A stretch of DNA of 64,000 bases, from the NCBI GenBank assembly GCA_020544565.1, contig CP078014.1, forward strand, positions 2,358,016 through 2,422,015. Direction: 5' to 3'. How positions within the stretch are numbered: the stretch's first letter is position 1; each line of letters starts with the position of its first letter. The notes under the pieces are model-generated. The model had not been told where the DNA came from, ran no database searches, and worked only from the letters and a program-made list of their open reading frames with translations. Shown one piece after another: positions 17,458-26,704 of this stretch. Both the position numbers and the translations under genes were made by a program. Source of the stretch: Bradyrhizobiaceae bacterium. GTDB taxonomy: Bacteria > Pseudomonadota > Alphaproteobacteria > Rhizobiales > Xanthobacteraceae.

Positions 17458-19073
17458 TTGAAGAAAACGTCGTCGAAGTCCCCGGAAATTCCCATACCCG
17501 TCGAGATGGGGTTGCTGATCTTACCCGAATAGTAAGTCGGGAAAGCCATCTGGGTGAGGAACAGATACGGCATATCCTCGACCGCAATGCGCTGGAATTC
17601 CGACAGCAGCTTTTGCCGTTCCGCAATGTCCGTCATCGTGCGGGTCTTGGTGAGAATTTCATCCACCCGCGGATTGCTGTAGCCGCCGACATTGTTGAAC
17701 GGGATCTTCTTGATATTTTCGGTCATGAAGTACTGCTCCATGCCGATATTCGCGTCGCCGACCTGATAGATATAGGTCGCGGAGGTCTCGTAATCCCAGC
17801 TTGCCACGCGCGCGTTGTGGCTTCCCGCGTCGCTGGATTCCATCGTGATGCCGATCCCCACTTTCTGCATCGAGGCGCGGAAGTATTCCGACAACCGTGT
17901 CCACACCTCACCGTAGGGAAGCGGAAGATGTTTCAGCGTGAAGCGCAGGCCGCGGGAGTCCGCCTTGTACCCCGCCTCGTCGAGAAGCTTGTTGGCCGCC
18001 GCGATATCGAACGGAGGCAACTTCACGTTCGGATCATAGAACGGCGTCGTCTCACCGAGCGGTCCCGTCGCCGGCTTGCCCGCACCGAACCACAGCTTCT
18101 GGACGATGAAATTGCGGTCCATCGCCATGCTCATGGCGCGCCGGACCCTGACGTCGTCGAGCGGCTTGACCCGCTTGTTCAGATCGATCCAGGAGATCGG
18201 TCCGTAATACTCCCATCCCTTCATCGTGACGCTCATTCCCGGCTGCTGCTGGAAGCGGGGAAGATCGAACGGCTCGATGTCGTTTCCGCCGGCGAGCAGC
18301 GCCTGCCCCGACTGCAGCGCGAGCGCACGGCTCTGGCTGTCCGGAACGATGCGATAGATAATCTCGTCGAGATAAGGCTGACCCGGCTTCCAGTACTCCT
18401 CATGCCGGACGAGCCGAATGAAGTTTCCGCGGCGCCACTCCGCGAGCTTGAAAGGCCCGGTGCCGACGGGTTTGGCGTTGTTCGGATTGTTGCGGAAATC
18501 CGCGACGTCGTTGAGATGCTTGGGCACGATCGGCAAGGCCGTGCCGCCGATTCCCATCATGAATGCCGCAAGCGGCAGCTTGAGGGTGAAGATCGCGGTG
18601 TGCTCGTCCGGCGTCTCGACCTTCTCGATCGGCTCGAATACGGTTCTTGAGCGAACCGACAGCGCACGCATGAACTTCATGGCCGAGAACGCCACGTCCT
18701 CGGACGTCATCGGCGTGCCGTCGTGGAATTTCACGCCCTTTTGCAGATTGAACTTGTAGACACGGCGGTCGTCCGAGATTTCCCAGCTTTTCGCCAACAC
18801 CGGCTTCAATTCGAGCGTCGGCGTGTAGGTGAACAACGACTGGAACATCTTGCTGGCCACGACGAGAGTCGGGCCCTGGGCATTGACGCCGATCATCACC
18901 ACCGGCGGCTCCGGCGTCAGCAGGCTCGTCAACGTTCCGCCACGCTTGGGAGTGACGCCCTGGGCAAGGGCCTGATCGAGCGTCATCAGAACCGGCGACG
19001 CCGCGGCGGCGGCGCCAGTCTTGAGCAGATTGCGGCGCGTCAGGCCGGGAACGAAAGGCGGAAACGTTGTCAT
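17454..19073 (-). CDS. ABC transporter substrate-binding protein, family 5 (SBP_bac_5)
   Basis: This 539-aa periplasmic receptor has an N-terminal twin-arginine signal (LTRRNLLKTGAAAAAS) and a predicted cleavage near residue 38. Family 5 features include LVVASKMFQSLFTYTPTLELKPVLAKSWEIS, KGVKFHDGTPMTSEDVAFS and NPISTGMG near the end. Family 5 proteins bind peptides, opines, nickel chelates or glycosides, so the ligand is open; the operon's amidases favour an amide-bonded amine or amino acid. Export by Tat is unusual but documented for this family. Confidence 0.92.
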   Translation of the reverse strand: MTTFPPFVPGLTRRNLLKTGAAAAASPVLMTLDQALAQGVTPKRGGTLTSLLTPEPPVVMIGVNAQGPTLVVASKMFQSLFTYTPTLELKPVLAKSWEISDDRRVYKFNLQKGVKFHDGTPMTSEDVAFSAMKFMRALSVRSRTVFEPIEKVETPDEHTAIFTLKLPLAAFMMGIGGTALPIVPKHLNDVADFRNNPNNAKPVGTGPFKLAEWRRGNFIRLVRHEEYWKPGQPYLDEIIYRIVPDSQSRALALQSGQALLAGGNDIEPFDLPRFQQQPGMSVTMKGWEYYGPISWIDLNKRVKPLDDVRVRRAMSMAMDRNFIVQKLWFGAGKPATGPLGETTPFYDPNVKLPPFDIAAANKLLDEAGYKADSRGLRFTLKHLPLPYGEVWTRLSEYFRASMQKVGIGITMESSDAGSHNARVASWDYETSATYIYQVGDANIGMEQYFMTENIKKIPFNNVGGYSNPRVDEILTKTRTMTDIAERQKLLSEFQRIAVEDMPYLFLTQMAFPTYYSGKISNPISTGMGISGDFDDVFFK

Positions 19074-19166
19074 GCTGTCCTCCAGTATTGAGGCGGCTCA
19101 GGCCGCTTGTCGCTTTTGATACGGTGGCAATTCAAATCCGCCCTCACGGCGAGCGGTGGTCAGGTG

Positions 19167-20432
19167 TCATCCGGTCCGATTGGCGCGATCGAGAATCATG
19201 TTGACGAGAACGTCCGCGCCGGCGGTGGCGTGTGCCGGCTCGCACCATTCCAGTTCGCTATGCGAGATGCCGTCACGACACGGCACGAAGATCAGCGCGG
19301 TCGGGCAGACCACATGCATGTTCAGGGCGTCGTGGGCGGTCCATGTCGGAAGCCGCATCGAGGTATGACCAAGCTGCTTCGCCGTGGTCTCCGTCAGCGC
19401 GACGAGATCGGACGGAAAATCGAACCGATGGCGCTGCGGCGAGCGCGTGAACGACACCTCCAGCCCGCAATCCTGCCCCATGGTTCGTGCGATTGTCTCG
19501 ATGTCGTCCAGGATGCGGTCACGTCCCTCGCCCTCGGCATGGACGATGAGAAAACCGACATTCACCCTATGCGGAATATTGATGCGATTGTTGGGCCAGA
19601 CATCCGCGACCGTCGCACTGACCATTCCGTGCGGCTCCTGGGCCATGCCCAGCCGTTCGATCTCGGTGATGATCCGGGCCGCGCCCACAAGCGCATTGCG
19701 CCGGCGCGACATGCGCGTCGTCTGCGAGTGGCCGTTTTCGCCGATGATTTCGATCACGCCGCCGCCCTGATTGGACGTATGCGTCACCGCGCCGATCGTG
19801 ACCCCGGCTTCCTCCAGCACGGGCCCCTGCTCGATATGAAGTTCGAGATAGCTGTCCACGGGACGCTGGCCGACATCGCGGTGACCCGCATAGCCAATCC
19901 GGTTCAACTCGTCGCCCATCAGGATGCCGGCACGATCGCGCGTCGCGAGCAGCGCCTCGAGCGTCGTTCTCCCGGCAAACAGGTTCGAGCCGACCACGCC
20001 GGGCGGAAAACGCGCGCCCTCCTCGTTGGTCCAGTTCACGATCTCGATCGGACGCTTCGTGGAAAGTCCCACGCGATTGAGGGTGCGGACGGCCTCGAGC
20101 CCGGCGAGAACGCCGAGCACGCCGTCGAACTTCCCGCCCGGCGCCTGCGTGTCGAGATGGCTTCCCGCCATCACTGGCGGCAAACTGTCGTCAGTGCCCG
20201 CGCGCCGCGCGAAAATGTTGCCGATCTTGTCGACGCTCACCTCGAGCCCGGCTTCCTTCGCCCAGTGGACGAACAGGTTTCGCCCGTCACGGTCGGCATC
20301 GGACAATGCCGTGCGGAACGAGCCGCCCCGCGCCGTGGCGCCGATCGTCGCCATCGTCATCAGATCGGACCAGAGCCGCGCGCCGTCGACCTTCAACATC
20401 CCGCCGGACTCTATTTTCGTTTGCGCCGACAT
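19167..20432 (-). CDS. Zn-dependent M20-fold hydrolase (N-carbamoyl-amino acid hydrolase / allantoate amidohydrolase family)
   Basis: This 421-aa amidase has the expected binuclear metal ligands: MAGSHLDTQ (His), GGKFDGVLGV (bridging Asp), NWTNEEGARF (Glu pair), LELHIEQGPVLE (His) and GISHSELEW (last His). The segment RPIEIVNWTNEEGARF and the bracketing dimerisation domain are typical of HyuC, beta-ureidopropionase and allantoate amidohydrolase, which hydrolyse C-N bonds of carbamoyl or ureido compounds. It is four bases from the second M20 gene. The substrate is unknown. Confidence 0.88.
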   Translation of the reverse strand: MSAQTKIESGGMLKVDGARLWSDLMTMATIGATARGGSFRTALSDADRDGRNLFVHWAKEAGLEVSVDKIGNIFARRAGTDDSLPPVMAGSHLDTQAPGGKFDGVLGVLAGLEAVRTLNRVGLSTKRPIEIVNWTNEEGARFPPGVVGSNLFAGRTTLEALLATRDRAGILMGDELNRIGYAGHRDVGQRPVDSYLELHIEQGPVLEEAGVTIGAVTHTSNQGGGVIEIIGENGHSQTTRMSRRRNALVGAARIITEIERLGMAQEPHGMVSATVADVWPNNRINIPHRVNVGFLIVHAEGEGRDRILDDIETIARTMGQDCGLEVSFTRSPQRHRFDFPSDLVALTETTAKQLGHTSMRLPTWTAHDALNMHVVCPTALIFVPCRDGISHSELEWCEPAHATAGADVLVNMILDRANRTG

Positions 20433-20435
20433 CGG

Positions 20436-21731
20436 TCAGGCCTTCGCGCTATCGGGCTCGATGCCGCACCACTGCGCGACAAAGAAGGCGATGGCCTTCG
20501 TGGTCTCGCGGAGCGACGCAAGGTTCACACGTTCATTGAAACCATGAATGCGCTCGCCCACCGGACCGTAGCAGAAAGCCGGGATGTCGAAGTAACGATC
20601 GTAGAAGCGCGCATCGTTCAGCGCCGTCGCCAGACGACGCCCCATCGGCTGCCCGGTGACGGCCTTGTGCGCGTCTTCCATCGTCGCCCGCACCTCGGGG
20701 CGATCCCGCATCACGTAGCCATGGGACAGGTAGCCTGACCACTCGACCTCCGGCGGATTGTTGGCGAGAAAGGGAATCTCGGCCGCGGCCTTGTTGATAC
20801 AGTCGACGATCTCGCGCTGGCAATCCTCGACCCGCCATTCGGGCAACAGGCCGATGCGGCAATCGAGATCGCACCAGGCCGGCACGCTCGAGGCCCAGTC
20901 GCCGCCGTGGATGATGCCCGGGTTGAAATTCAGCGGATGGGTGACAGCGCCATAGATCGGGTGGTCCGCCGCGCGGCGATTCCACTCGCGCTCCAGCCCC
21001 TCCGGCGCACGGATCATCTCAGCGGCCGCCTTGATGGCGTTGAAACCTTCACCGGCGCGCGCAACGTGGGTCGGCTCGCCGCTCACCTTGATGCGAAACC
21101 AGATCACCCCAAGGCACACATCGCTGAAAGTCTGTCCGCTCGGCTCCGGCAACAGCGCGCAGTCCGCGCGATAACCGCGCTGCAAGGCCGACAGCGCGCC
21201 AACGCCGGTGCTTTCCTCTTCGATGACCGACTGGAAGTGCAGACGCCCCTTCAGACGATAGCCCGCGTTGCGAATTGCATCGACGGCATAAAGCGCCGCC
21301 ATCGTGCCTGATTTCATATCGGCGGCGCCACGTCCGTGCAGCCAGCCATCCTTGATCTCGGGCTGGAACGGCGGCGTGGTCCACATCCGCAAAGGCCCCG
21401 TGGGCACGACGTCGCAGTGCCCCTGCAGGATCAGCGAACGCCCCTCCTCCTGCGCGGGCTGGAGCGTCCCGACCACCGTGCGGGCGCGAGAGAAGTCGTG
21501 CGTGATGACGCCGACATCGGGAAGCCCCTGAAGGTCCTCCATCACGATCGACCAGTCATCCATCACATAGCCGCGGGAGCGCAGTTGCCCGGCCATGAAG
21601 TCCTGCGCAGGCCATTCGGCACCACGCGTGCTTGGGATCTCGACGAGACGCCTGGTCGCTTCGACCTGATCGTCGAACGCCCGGTCCACAGCCGCCGCGA
21701 TCGCATCGCGATCATTTTGCGCAAGTGCCAT
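20436..21731 (-). CDS. M20 family deacylase (ArgE/DapE-like)
   Basis: The 431-aa protein is a metallopeptidase with metal-binding blocks LQGHCDVVPTGP, GRGAADMKSG, and IEEESTGVGALSAL, then a dimerisation domain with GEPTHVARAGEGFNA and a C-terminal histidine in IHGFNERV. The family removes acyl groups from amino acids (N-acetylornithine, succinyl-diaminopimelate, N-formyl and others). ATG at 21731 is chosen; a GTG two codons earlier is possible, with GGGAGG upstream of both. Three bases separate it from the other amidase gene. Confidence 0.88.
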   Translation of the reverse strand: MALAQNDRDAIAAAVDRAFDDQVEATRRLVEIPSTRGAEWPAQDFMAGQLRSRGYVMDDWSIVMEDLQGLPDVGVITHDFSRARTVVGTLQPAQEEGRSLILQGHCDVVPTGPLRMWTTPPFQPEIKDGWLHGRGAADMKSGTMAALYAVDAIRNAGYRLKGRLHFQSVIEEESTGVGALSALQRGYRADCALLPEPSGQTFSDVCLGVIWFRIKVSGEPTHVARAGEGFNAIKAAAEMIRAPEGLEREWNRRAADHPIYGAVTHPLNFNPGIIHGGDWASSVPAWCDLDCRIGLLPEWRVEDCQREIVDCINKAAAEIPFLANNPPEVEWSGYLSHGYVMRDRPEVRATMEDAHKAVTGQPMGRRLATALNDARFYDRYFDIPAFCYGPVGERIHGFNERVNLASLRETTKAIAFFVAQWCGIEPDSAKA

Positions 21732-21839
21732 CGTCACACGCCTCCCACGCGAATGGGTTTGATTTCGTTGTCCCGAAGACAGCCAATAACCTGCAGATGT
21801 CCGGTGAGCGCATCAAACAAAGGCATCGAGCTTGTCTCT

Positions 21840-23120
21840 TCAGGCCGCCGCGCGCACTTCGAGGATCGAGGCTTCGAGGATATCCATCGCCTCGGCGAAG
21901 ACCTCCTCGCCAACGGTAATCGGCGCAAGGAAGCGGATAACATTGCCGTAAACCCCGCAGGTCAGCAGGATCAGCCCCTTTTCAAGCGCCTTCAGCCGCA
22001 CGTTGTTGGCGAAGTCTGCGTCGGGCAGCTTCGTCTTGACGTTCTGGAACTCGACGGCATTCATGAACCCCGGGCCGCGGATATCCGCGATTTCCGGGAC
22101 CTGATCCTGAAGCGAAGCCAGCCGCTGCTTCAGGCGGTTGCCAAGCTGGATCGCACGACCACAAAGGTCTTCTTCTTCAATAACGTCCAGAACGGCGTGC
22201 GCCGCGGCAATGCCGAGCGGATTGCCGGCATAAGTGCCGCCGAGGCCACCCGGCCCGGGCGCATCCATAATTTCCGCACGCCCCGTCACCGCCGAGAGCG
22301 GAAAGCCGCCCGCGAGGCTTTTCGCCATCGTGATGAGATCCGGAACGACGCCGGAATGCTCGCAACCGAACATCTTGCCGGTGCGGGCGAAGCCGGTCTG
22401 CACCTCGTCCGCGATCAACACGATGCCGTGCTTGTCGCAGATCTCGCGAAGCGCCTTCATCAAGGTCGCAGGCGCGGGATAAAAACCGCCCTCGCCCTGA
22501 ACCGGCTCGATGATGATGGCTGCGACGCGCGCCGGATCCACATCCGCCTTGAACAACCTCTCGAGCGCATCGAGGGAATCCTGCACGGTCTGGCCATGCA
22601 GCTCGACTGGAAACGGAATATGGAAAACGTCGCCCGGCATGGCGCCGAACCCGACCTTGTAAGGCACGACCTTGCCGGTCAACGCCATGCCCATAAAGGT
22701 GCGGCCATGAAAGCCGCCCGCGAAAGCGATCACCGCGGACCGACCCGTGGCCGCGCGCGCGATCTTCACGGCATTTTCCACCGCTTCCGCACCGGTCGTC
22801 GCAAAATTTGTCTTCTTCGCAAAATCGCCGGGAGTGATCGCGTTCAGGCGCTCGGCCAGCGCCACGTAATTCTCATACGGCACCACCTGATGACAGGTAT
22901 GGGTGAAACGATCGATCTGGTTCTTCACCGCGGCGATCACCTTGGGGTGGCGATGCCCCGTGTTAACCACCGCAATACCAGCCGCAAAATCGATATAACG
23001 TCGGCCGTCCTTGTCCCAGATTTCGCTGTTCTCGGCCCGGTCGGCATAAATCTGCGTGGTCATTCCGACACCGCGGGCGATGGCGGCGTTCTTGCGGTCG
23101 GTCAACGAAACGGCACTCAT
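21840..23120 (-). CDS. gabT: 4-aminobutyrate aminotransferase-like class III aminotransferase
   Basis: This 426-aa PLP enzyme matches GabT in layout: DFAAGIAVVNTGHRHPKV, FATTGAEAVENAVKIAR, FAGGFHGRT, IIEPVQGEGGFYPAP, ADEVQTGFARTG and the lysine in LITMAKSLAGGFPLS. GabT converts GABA and 2-oxoglutarate to succinate semialdehyde and glutamate; 5-aminovalerate or beta-alanine are alternatives. The start at 23120 follows MSAVSLTDRKNAAIARGVG; the frame extends to 23231 without conservation. It is divergent from a TetR gene with an operator between. No succinate-semialdehyde dehydrogenase is adjacent. Confidence 0.88.
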   Translation of the reverse strand: MSAVSLTDRKNAAIARGVGMTTQIYADRAENSEIWDKDGRRYIDFAAGIAVVNTGHRHPKVIAAVKNQIDRFTHTCHQVVPYENYVALAERLNAITPGDFAKKTNFATTGAEAVENAVKIARAATGRSAVIAFAGGFHGRTFMGMALTGKVVPYKVGFGAMPGDVFHIPFPVELHGQTVQDSLDALERLFKADVDPARVAAIIIEPVQGEGGFYPAPATLMKALREICDKHGIVLIADEVQTGFARTGKMFGCEHSGVVPDLITMAKSLAGGFPLSAVTGRAEIMDAPGPGGLGGTYAGNPLGIAAAHAVLDVIEEEDLCGRAIQLGNRLKQRLASLQDQVPEIADIRGPGFMNAVEFQNVKTKLPDADFANNVRLKALEKGLILLTCGVYGNVIRFLAPITVGEEVFAEAMDILEASILEVRAAA

Positions 23121-23373
23121 GAAAAGCGTCCTCGCGCGAATATCAGACCTATTTGGATTTGACGGGGAGAGCCGGAAACGGAGCTGCCGTGCAGGCCAGA
23201 ATCTGTCGGGTGCGAATGCCGTGTCCGGCATCGACGGAATTCCACTGCCGCAATTCGTCCATCACGAACTCCCTGGCCTTCGACCCCCGATCGATCTTTT
23301 CAGCGGCAGGCTGCCGGCTTGCCGTTCGCCTGCCGTCGATTTCTCGGTCGAACAGATTACTTCTTTCGACCTC

Positions 23374-23436
23374 TTGACCTCAGCATAGACGCACTTCCCA
23401 TATTTGGTCAAGTGACCTATTTTGGTCAAACGACTT
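23374..23436. promoter_or_regulatory. tandem dyad operator with overlapping promoter, gabT/tetR intergenic region
   Basis: TTTGGTCAA occurs at 23403-23411 and again at 23421-23429, an 18-base period. Each copy begins a dyad: GGTCA-AG-TGACC (perfect) and GGTCAAACGACT (partial). An inverted TTGACC half-site is at 23374. On the minus strand, TTGACC (23411-23406) and TATGCT (23387-23382) are 18 bases apart and could be the -35 and -10 of a gabT promoter, which the first dyad would cover. The whole gabT-tetR gap is about 440 bases; I see no gene in the rest, only a GC-rich hairpin near 23310-23335. Confidence 0.5.
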
Positions 23437-23564
23437 ATTCACGCAGGCCGGATTTCCGATGGCCGGGAGACGATGGCATGGATCACCACAACCGATACGG
23501 TGCTCGCCGGGCTATGGCCGCCCCCGGATTTGACAAACTTGCGAATGACGGCAAACAAGGTCGT

Positions 23565-24179
23565 ATGAGGAAAACGCTGACAAAGAGCGATCAAACCCGC
23601 GCCCAGATCATCGAGGGCGCTCTGCGCGCCCTGTCGCAAACAGGAGTGATCGGCACGACCACCCGCAAGATCGCGGCTGAAGCCGGCGTACAACTTGCGA
23701 CGCTGCACTATCAGTTCGACAGCAAAAGTGCGCTGCTGGTCGCCGTGCTGGAATCGCTGGTGAATGACATAACGGCGCGCATCCGCCAGCATCGGGTCGC
23801 GGAAGGCGACAATCTCGATGAGAGCATCGAACGATTCATTCACGGTGTCTGGCGTTCGATCACGGAGACAAAAGAACTTCAGATCGTTCAATATGAACTT
23901 ACGCTCTATGCTCTTCGCGAAGGAGCGGAATGGCTCGCCGAGCGGCAGTACGAATCCTATCTCCGGCTGTATCGTGAGGAACTTGCCAACGCGACACTGG
24001 AGTCAGGCTCGCTCTCCCCCGCTGCCTGCGACTCACTTGCGCGCTTCATTCTCGCCGGTGTCGACGGTCTTATTCTGCAGGAGCTGGCAAAACCCAATCG
24101 CGCACGCTCCAAGCGCGGCATCGAAGTGCTGATCATTGCGACCAAGACATATGCCCGACAACTGACCTCGCAGGATTAG
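23565..24179 (+). CDS. TetR family transcriptional regulator
   Basis: This 204-aa repressor has the N-terminal TetR helix-turn-helix (residues ~10-56: TRAQIIEGALRALSQTG, TTRKIAAEAGVQLATLHYQFDSKSALL) and an all-helical C-terminal ligand domain. ATG 23565 follows AAGG by four bases and gives normal family length; an in-frame ATG at 23478 would add 29 residues. It is divergent from gabT and adjacent to the C45 hydrolase gene, both plausible targets through the operator between 23374 and 23436. Confidence 0.87.
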   Translation: MRKTLTKSDQTRAQIIEGALRALSQTGVIGTTTRKIAAEAGVQLATLHYQFDSKSALLVAVLESLVNDITARIRQHRVAEGDNLDESIERFIHGVWRSITETKELQIVQYELTLYALREGAEWLAERQYESYLRLYREELANATLESGSLSPAACDSLARFILAGVDGLILQELAKPNRARSKRGIEVLIIATKTYARQLTSQD

Positions 24180-24272
24180 AACCGGCCGCGAACTCCGACG
24201 CAGGAATATTCGGCGCGCCCGAACCTCGCTCAAAATTCATGACGGCTTCAGACAACGAAAGGAAACAATCGC

Positions 24273-25358
24273 ATGGCTTACGTTTTTCGATCGACGCAAG
24301 TCGAACCTCGCGCACGCGGCAAGGAGTTCGGCTCCGTCCATGCCGACCGGATCAACGACAGCATTGCCTCCTATTCCTACATTTATTCCGAACTGATCGG
24401 ACGCAAGTTCGATTTTGCGAAAGACTTTCTGTCCTTCGGCCTTGAAGCGCTGGCGGCGACACGCCGGCAGGCGCCAGCCCTTTGCGAGGAAATGATCGGC
24501 ATCGCCGAAGGCGCCGGCATTGAGCCCGCGATTATCGGCGCACTCAATGCCCGCACCGAAATTCTTGCCAGACTGCGCGTCAGCTATCCCGGCGAGTGCT
24601 CCGCCGTCGCTCATATCGATCCAGCCGGCACCGAGCCGCTGGCATTGCAGAATTGGGACTGGTTCGAACCGGCCGCCGACAACTGGCTGGTGTGGGAAAT
24701 CCCCCATCGCGACGGATCGATGACGACGACGTTCACCGAGTTCGGCATGCTTGGAAAGATCGGCATCAACAGCCACGGCGTCGGCGCTCTCTTCACCATC
24801 CTGCGTCACGCCAATGACGGCGCCAATATCGGCTTTCCCGTTCACGTCGCTGCGCGGTGGGCGCTCGACACCGGCAAGAACATCACCACCGCGATGCGCA
24901 GCCTCGCTTTGGTGAAGGTCTCGGCATCGAGCTCGATCACCCTCGTCAGCAACGAGGCCAATTCGCGAACTGCGGTCGGCTTTGAACTTTATCCGCGCGG
25001 GCCCGGCATCGTATTCCCGAACGACAAGGGTTTGCTTGTTCGCACCAACCACTTTCTCACTGCGGAAGCGGAAAAAGGCGACAAGCAACCCAGCGCATTT
25101 CCGGATACATTCCTGCGCAGGGACATTCTGATGCGCAGACTGGCGCCGATCAATCATCCCACCGTCGACGACGTTCTTGCAGTGATGTGCAACCGCATCG
25201 GCGGCGAATACGCGATTTGCGCGATCCCGACAGCCGATCAGAAACAGCCGTGCCGCAAGACGGCAGCGACCGTCATTCTCGATTTCGAACGCCACACGTT
25301 GCGAGTCATCGAAGGAGGATACCGAGGCGCATCGCTCGTCAATGACGCCGCGGACTAG
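24273..25358 (+). CDS. C45 family autoproteolytic acyltransferase/hydrolase
   Basis: The 361-aa protein resembles acyl-CoA:6-aminopenicillanic acid acyltransferase relatives, Ntn hydrolases made as proenzymes. The expected cleavage site and nucleophile are Cys109 in YPGECSAVA; LALQNWDWF follows, as in the family. No signal peptide, so cytoplasmic. The family cleaves or forms amide bonds on small molecules such as N-acyl amino acids and beta-alanyl amines. It sits 93 bases after tetR in the same direction, which suggests a role in the same amide-catabolic island as another amidase. Confidence 0.8.
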   Translation: MAYVFRSTQVEPRARGKEFGSVHADRINDSIASYSYIYSELIGRKFDFAKDFLSFGLEALAATRRQAPALCEEMIGIAEGAGIEPAIIGALNARTEILARLRVSYPGECSAVAHIDPAGTEPLALQNWDWFEPAADNWLVWEIPHRDGSMTTTFTEFGMLGKIGINSHGVGALFTILRHANDGANIGFPVHVAARWALDTGKNITTAMRSLALVKVSASSSITLVSNEANSRTAVGFELYPRGPGIVFPNDKGLLVRTNHFLTAEAEKGDKQPSAFPDTFLRRDILMRRLAPINHPTVDDVLAVMCNRIGGEYAICAIPTADQKQPCRKTAATVILDFERHTLRVIEGGYRGASLVNDAAD

Positions 25359-25477
25359 CGCGACAAACTGCAGAACGGTACGCAAGGAGGCGGCTGACTG
25401 CGATCTTCGCGAGAGGCCGCTTTCCAGTGCACCTACGGCGCTGCCTGTGCATCTTTCGCGGAGAATGATTCTCGACC

Positions 25478-26596
25478 CTAAGCAACAGCTCGCCGCAGTT
25501 GATCGAGGAGGTCGTCGATTTCCTCGGATGTGGTCCCGCGGCCGAGGCTGAAGCGGATCGCGCCCATCCCTGCCTCTTCGGCGATGCCCATGGCCGCGAG
25601 AACCGGGGATAATTCCACCCTGCCGGCATGGCAAGCCGACCCCGTCGACGCGGCCACGCCGTCGAGGCGCGCCAGCAGGTCGGTTCCGACTCGTCCCACG
25701 AAACACACATTGAGGGTGTTCGGCAGGCGGTTCTCCGGATGCCCATTGAGCCGGATGGAGTTTCCGAACTGGCCTTGCAATTCGCGCCACAAGCGGTCGC
25801 GCAGGGGCCGGATAGTCCCGAGAGAGCCAAGGTCCAGCGCCAGAGCGGTCGCCTCGCCGAGCCCCACAGCGAGCAATGCGCTTTCAGTGCCGGCGCGGCG
25901 GCCGTTCTCGTGGCCTGCGCCGTGGATCAGCGGCTCCAGCGCGACGCCGCGCCGGACATAAAGCGCTCCGACGCCCTTCGGAGCGTAGAGTTTGTGTCCC
26001 GCAATGGAGAGCAGATCGACACGGAGATCATCGACGCGCGTTGCGATCTTGCCAACGGATTGCGCCGCATCGGTATGAAAGCGCACATCGTGTTCGCGCG
26101 CGATCAGGCCGATGTCCTCGATCGGCTGAATCGTGCCGGTCTCGTTGTTCGCGTGCATGATGGTGATCAGTCCCGTGCGCGGCGTGATCGCGCGGCGGAC
26201 CGCATCCGGATCGACCTGGCCGTAGCCATCGACCGGAAGATAAGTCACCTTGGCGCCAAGGCTTTCAAGAAAAGCCAGCGGCTTTATGATCGCCGGATGT
26301 TCGGTGACCTGGGTGATGATGTGATCACGCCTGCTGCGACGAGCGAAGTAGCTGCCCTTGAGCGCCAGATTGTTGGCCTCGCTCCCGCCGCTGGTGAACA
26401 CGATTTCGTCGGGCTGCGCGCCAAGCAGGGCTGCGACCTGACCGCGCGCCCGTTCGAGCGCAGCTTTTGCCGGACGGCTGGCCCAATGTCCGCTGGAGGG
26501 GTTGCCGAACGCCTCGTCGAACAGCGGGCGCATGGCGTTTGCCACACGCGGATCGATCGGGGTGCTGGCATTGTAGTCGAGGTAGATTTCGGTCAT
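25478..26596 (-). CDS. cysteine desulfurase (NifS/IscS-like)
   Basis: A 372-aa PLP enzyme with the NifS signatures: YLDYNASTPIDP, FTSGGSEANNLALKG, HTDAAQSVGK, the PLP lysine in SIAGHKLYAPKGVGALYV, and the persulfide cysteine in ASTGSACHAG. It releases sulfur from cysteine as enzyme-bound persulfide. ATG 26596 is used, with GTG one codon upstream also possible. It ends the sox-type gene block rather than sitting with isc or suf genes, so it may serve sulfur-carrier traffic or tRNA thiolation instead of general Fe-S assembly. Confidence 0.88.
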   Translation of the reverse strand: MTEIYLDYNASTPIDPRVANAMRPLFDEAFGNPSSGHWASRPAKAALERARGQVAALLGAQPDEIVFTSGGSEANNLALKGSYFARRSRRDHIITQVTEHPAIIKPLAFLESLGAKVTYLPVDGYGQVDPDAVRRAITPRTGLITIMHANNETGTIQPIEDIGLIAREHDVRFHTDAAQSVGKIATRVDDLRVDLLSIAGHKLYAPKGVGALYVRRGVALEPLIHGAGHENGRRAGTESALLAVGLGEATALALDLGSLGTIRPLRDRLWRELQGQFGNSIRLNGHPENRLPNTLNVCFVGRVGTDLLARLDGVAASTGSACHAGRVELSPVLAAMGIAEEAGMGAIRFSLGRGTTSEEIDDLLDQLRRAVA

Positions 26597-26704
26597 CACA
26601 ACACAACAGCCCGGTCAGTGTCAGGCCAACGGAAAAACGGCCGCCTCTATCAAACTATGTGAGCCGCCCTCCTCACGCTCTTGAGCCCAGCGGACCGTTG
26701 AAGT

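Noticed and set aside
19167..21731. The two M20-fold amidase genes as a recent tandem duplication
   Set aside because: They share only the metal-binding blocks typical of the superfamily; motif wording, length and subfamily features differ throughout.
25461..25473. GAGAAT-G-ATTCTC dyad between the C45 and cysteine desulfurase genes, looking like an iron-type box
   Set aside because: It lies between two converging gene ends, where no promoter is expected, has only 6-base arms, and is probably at most a weak terminator stem.
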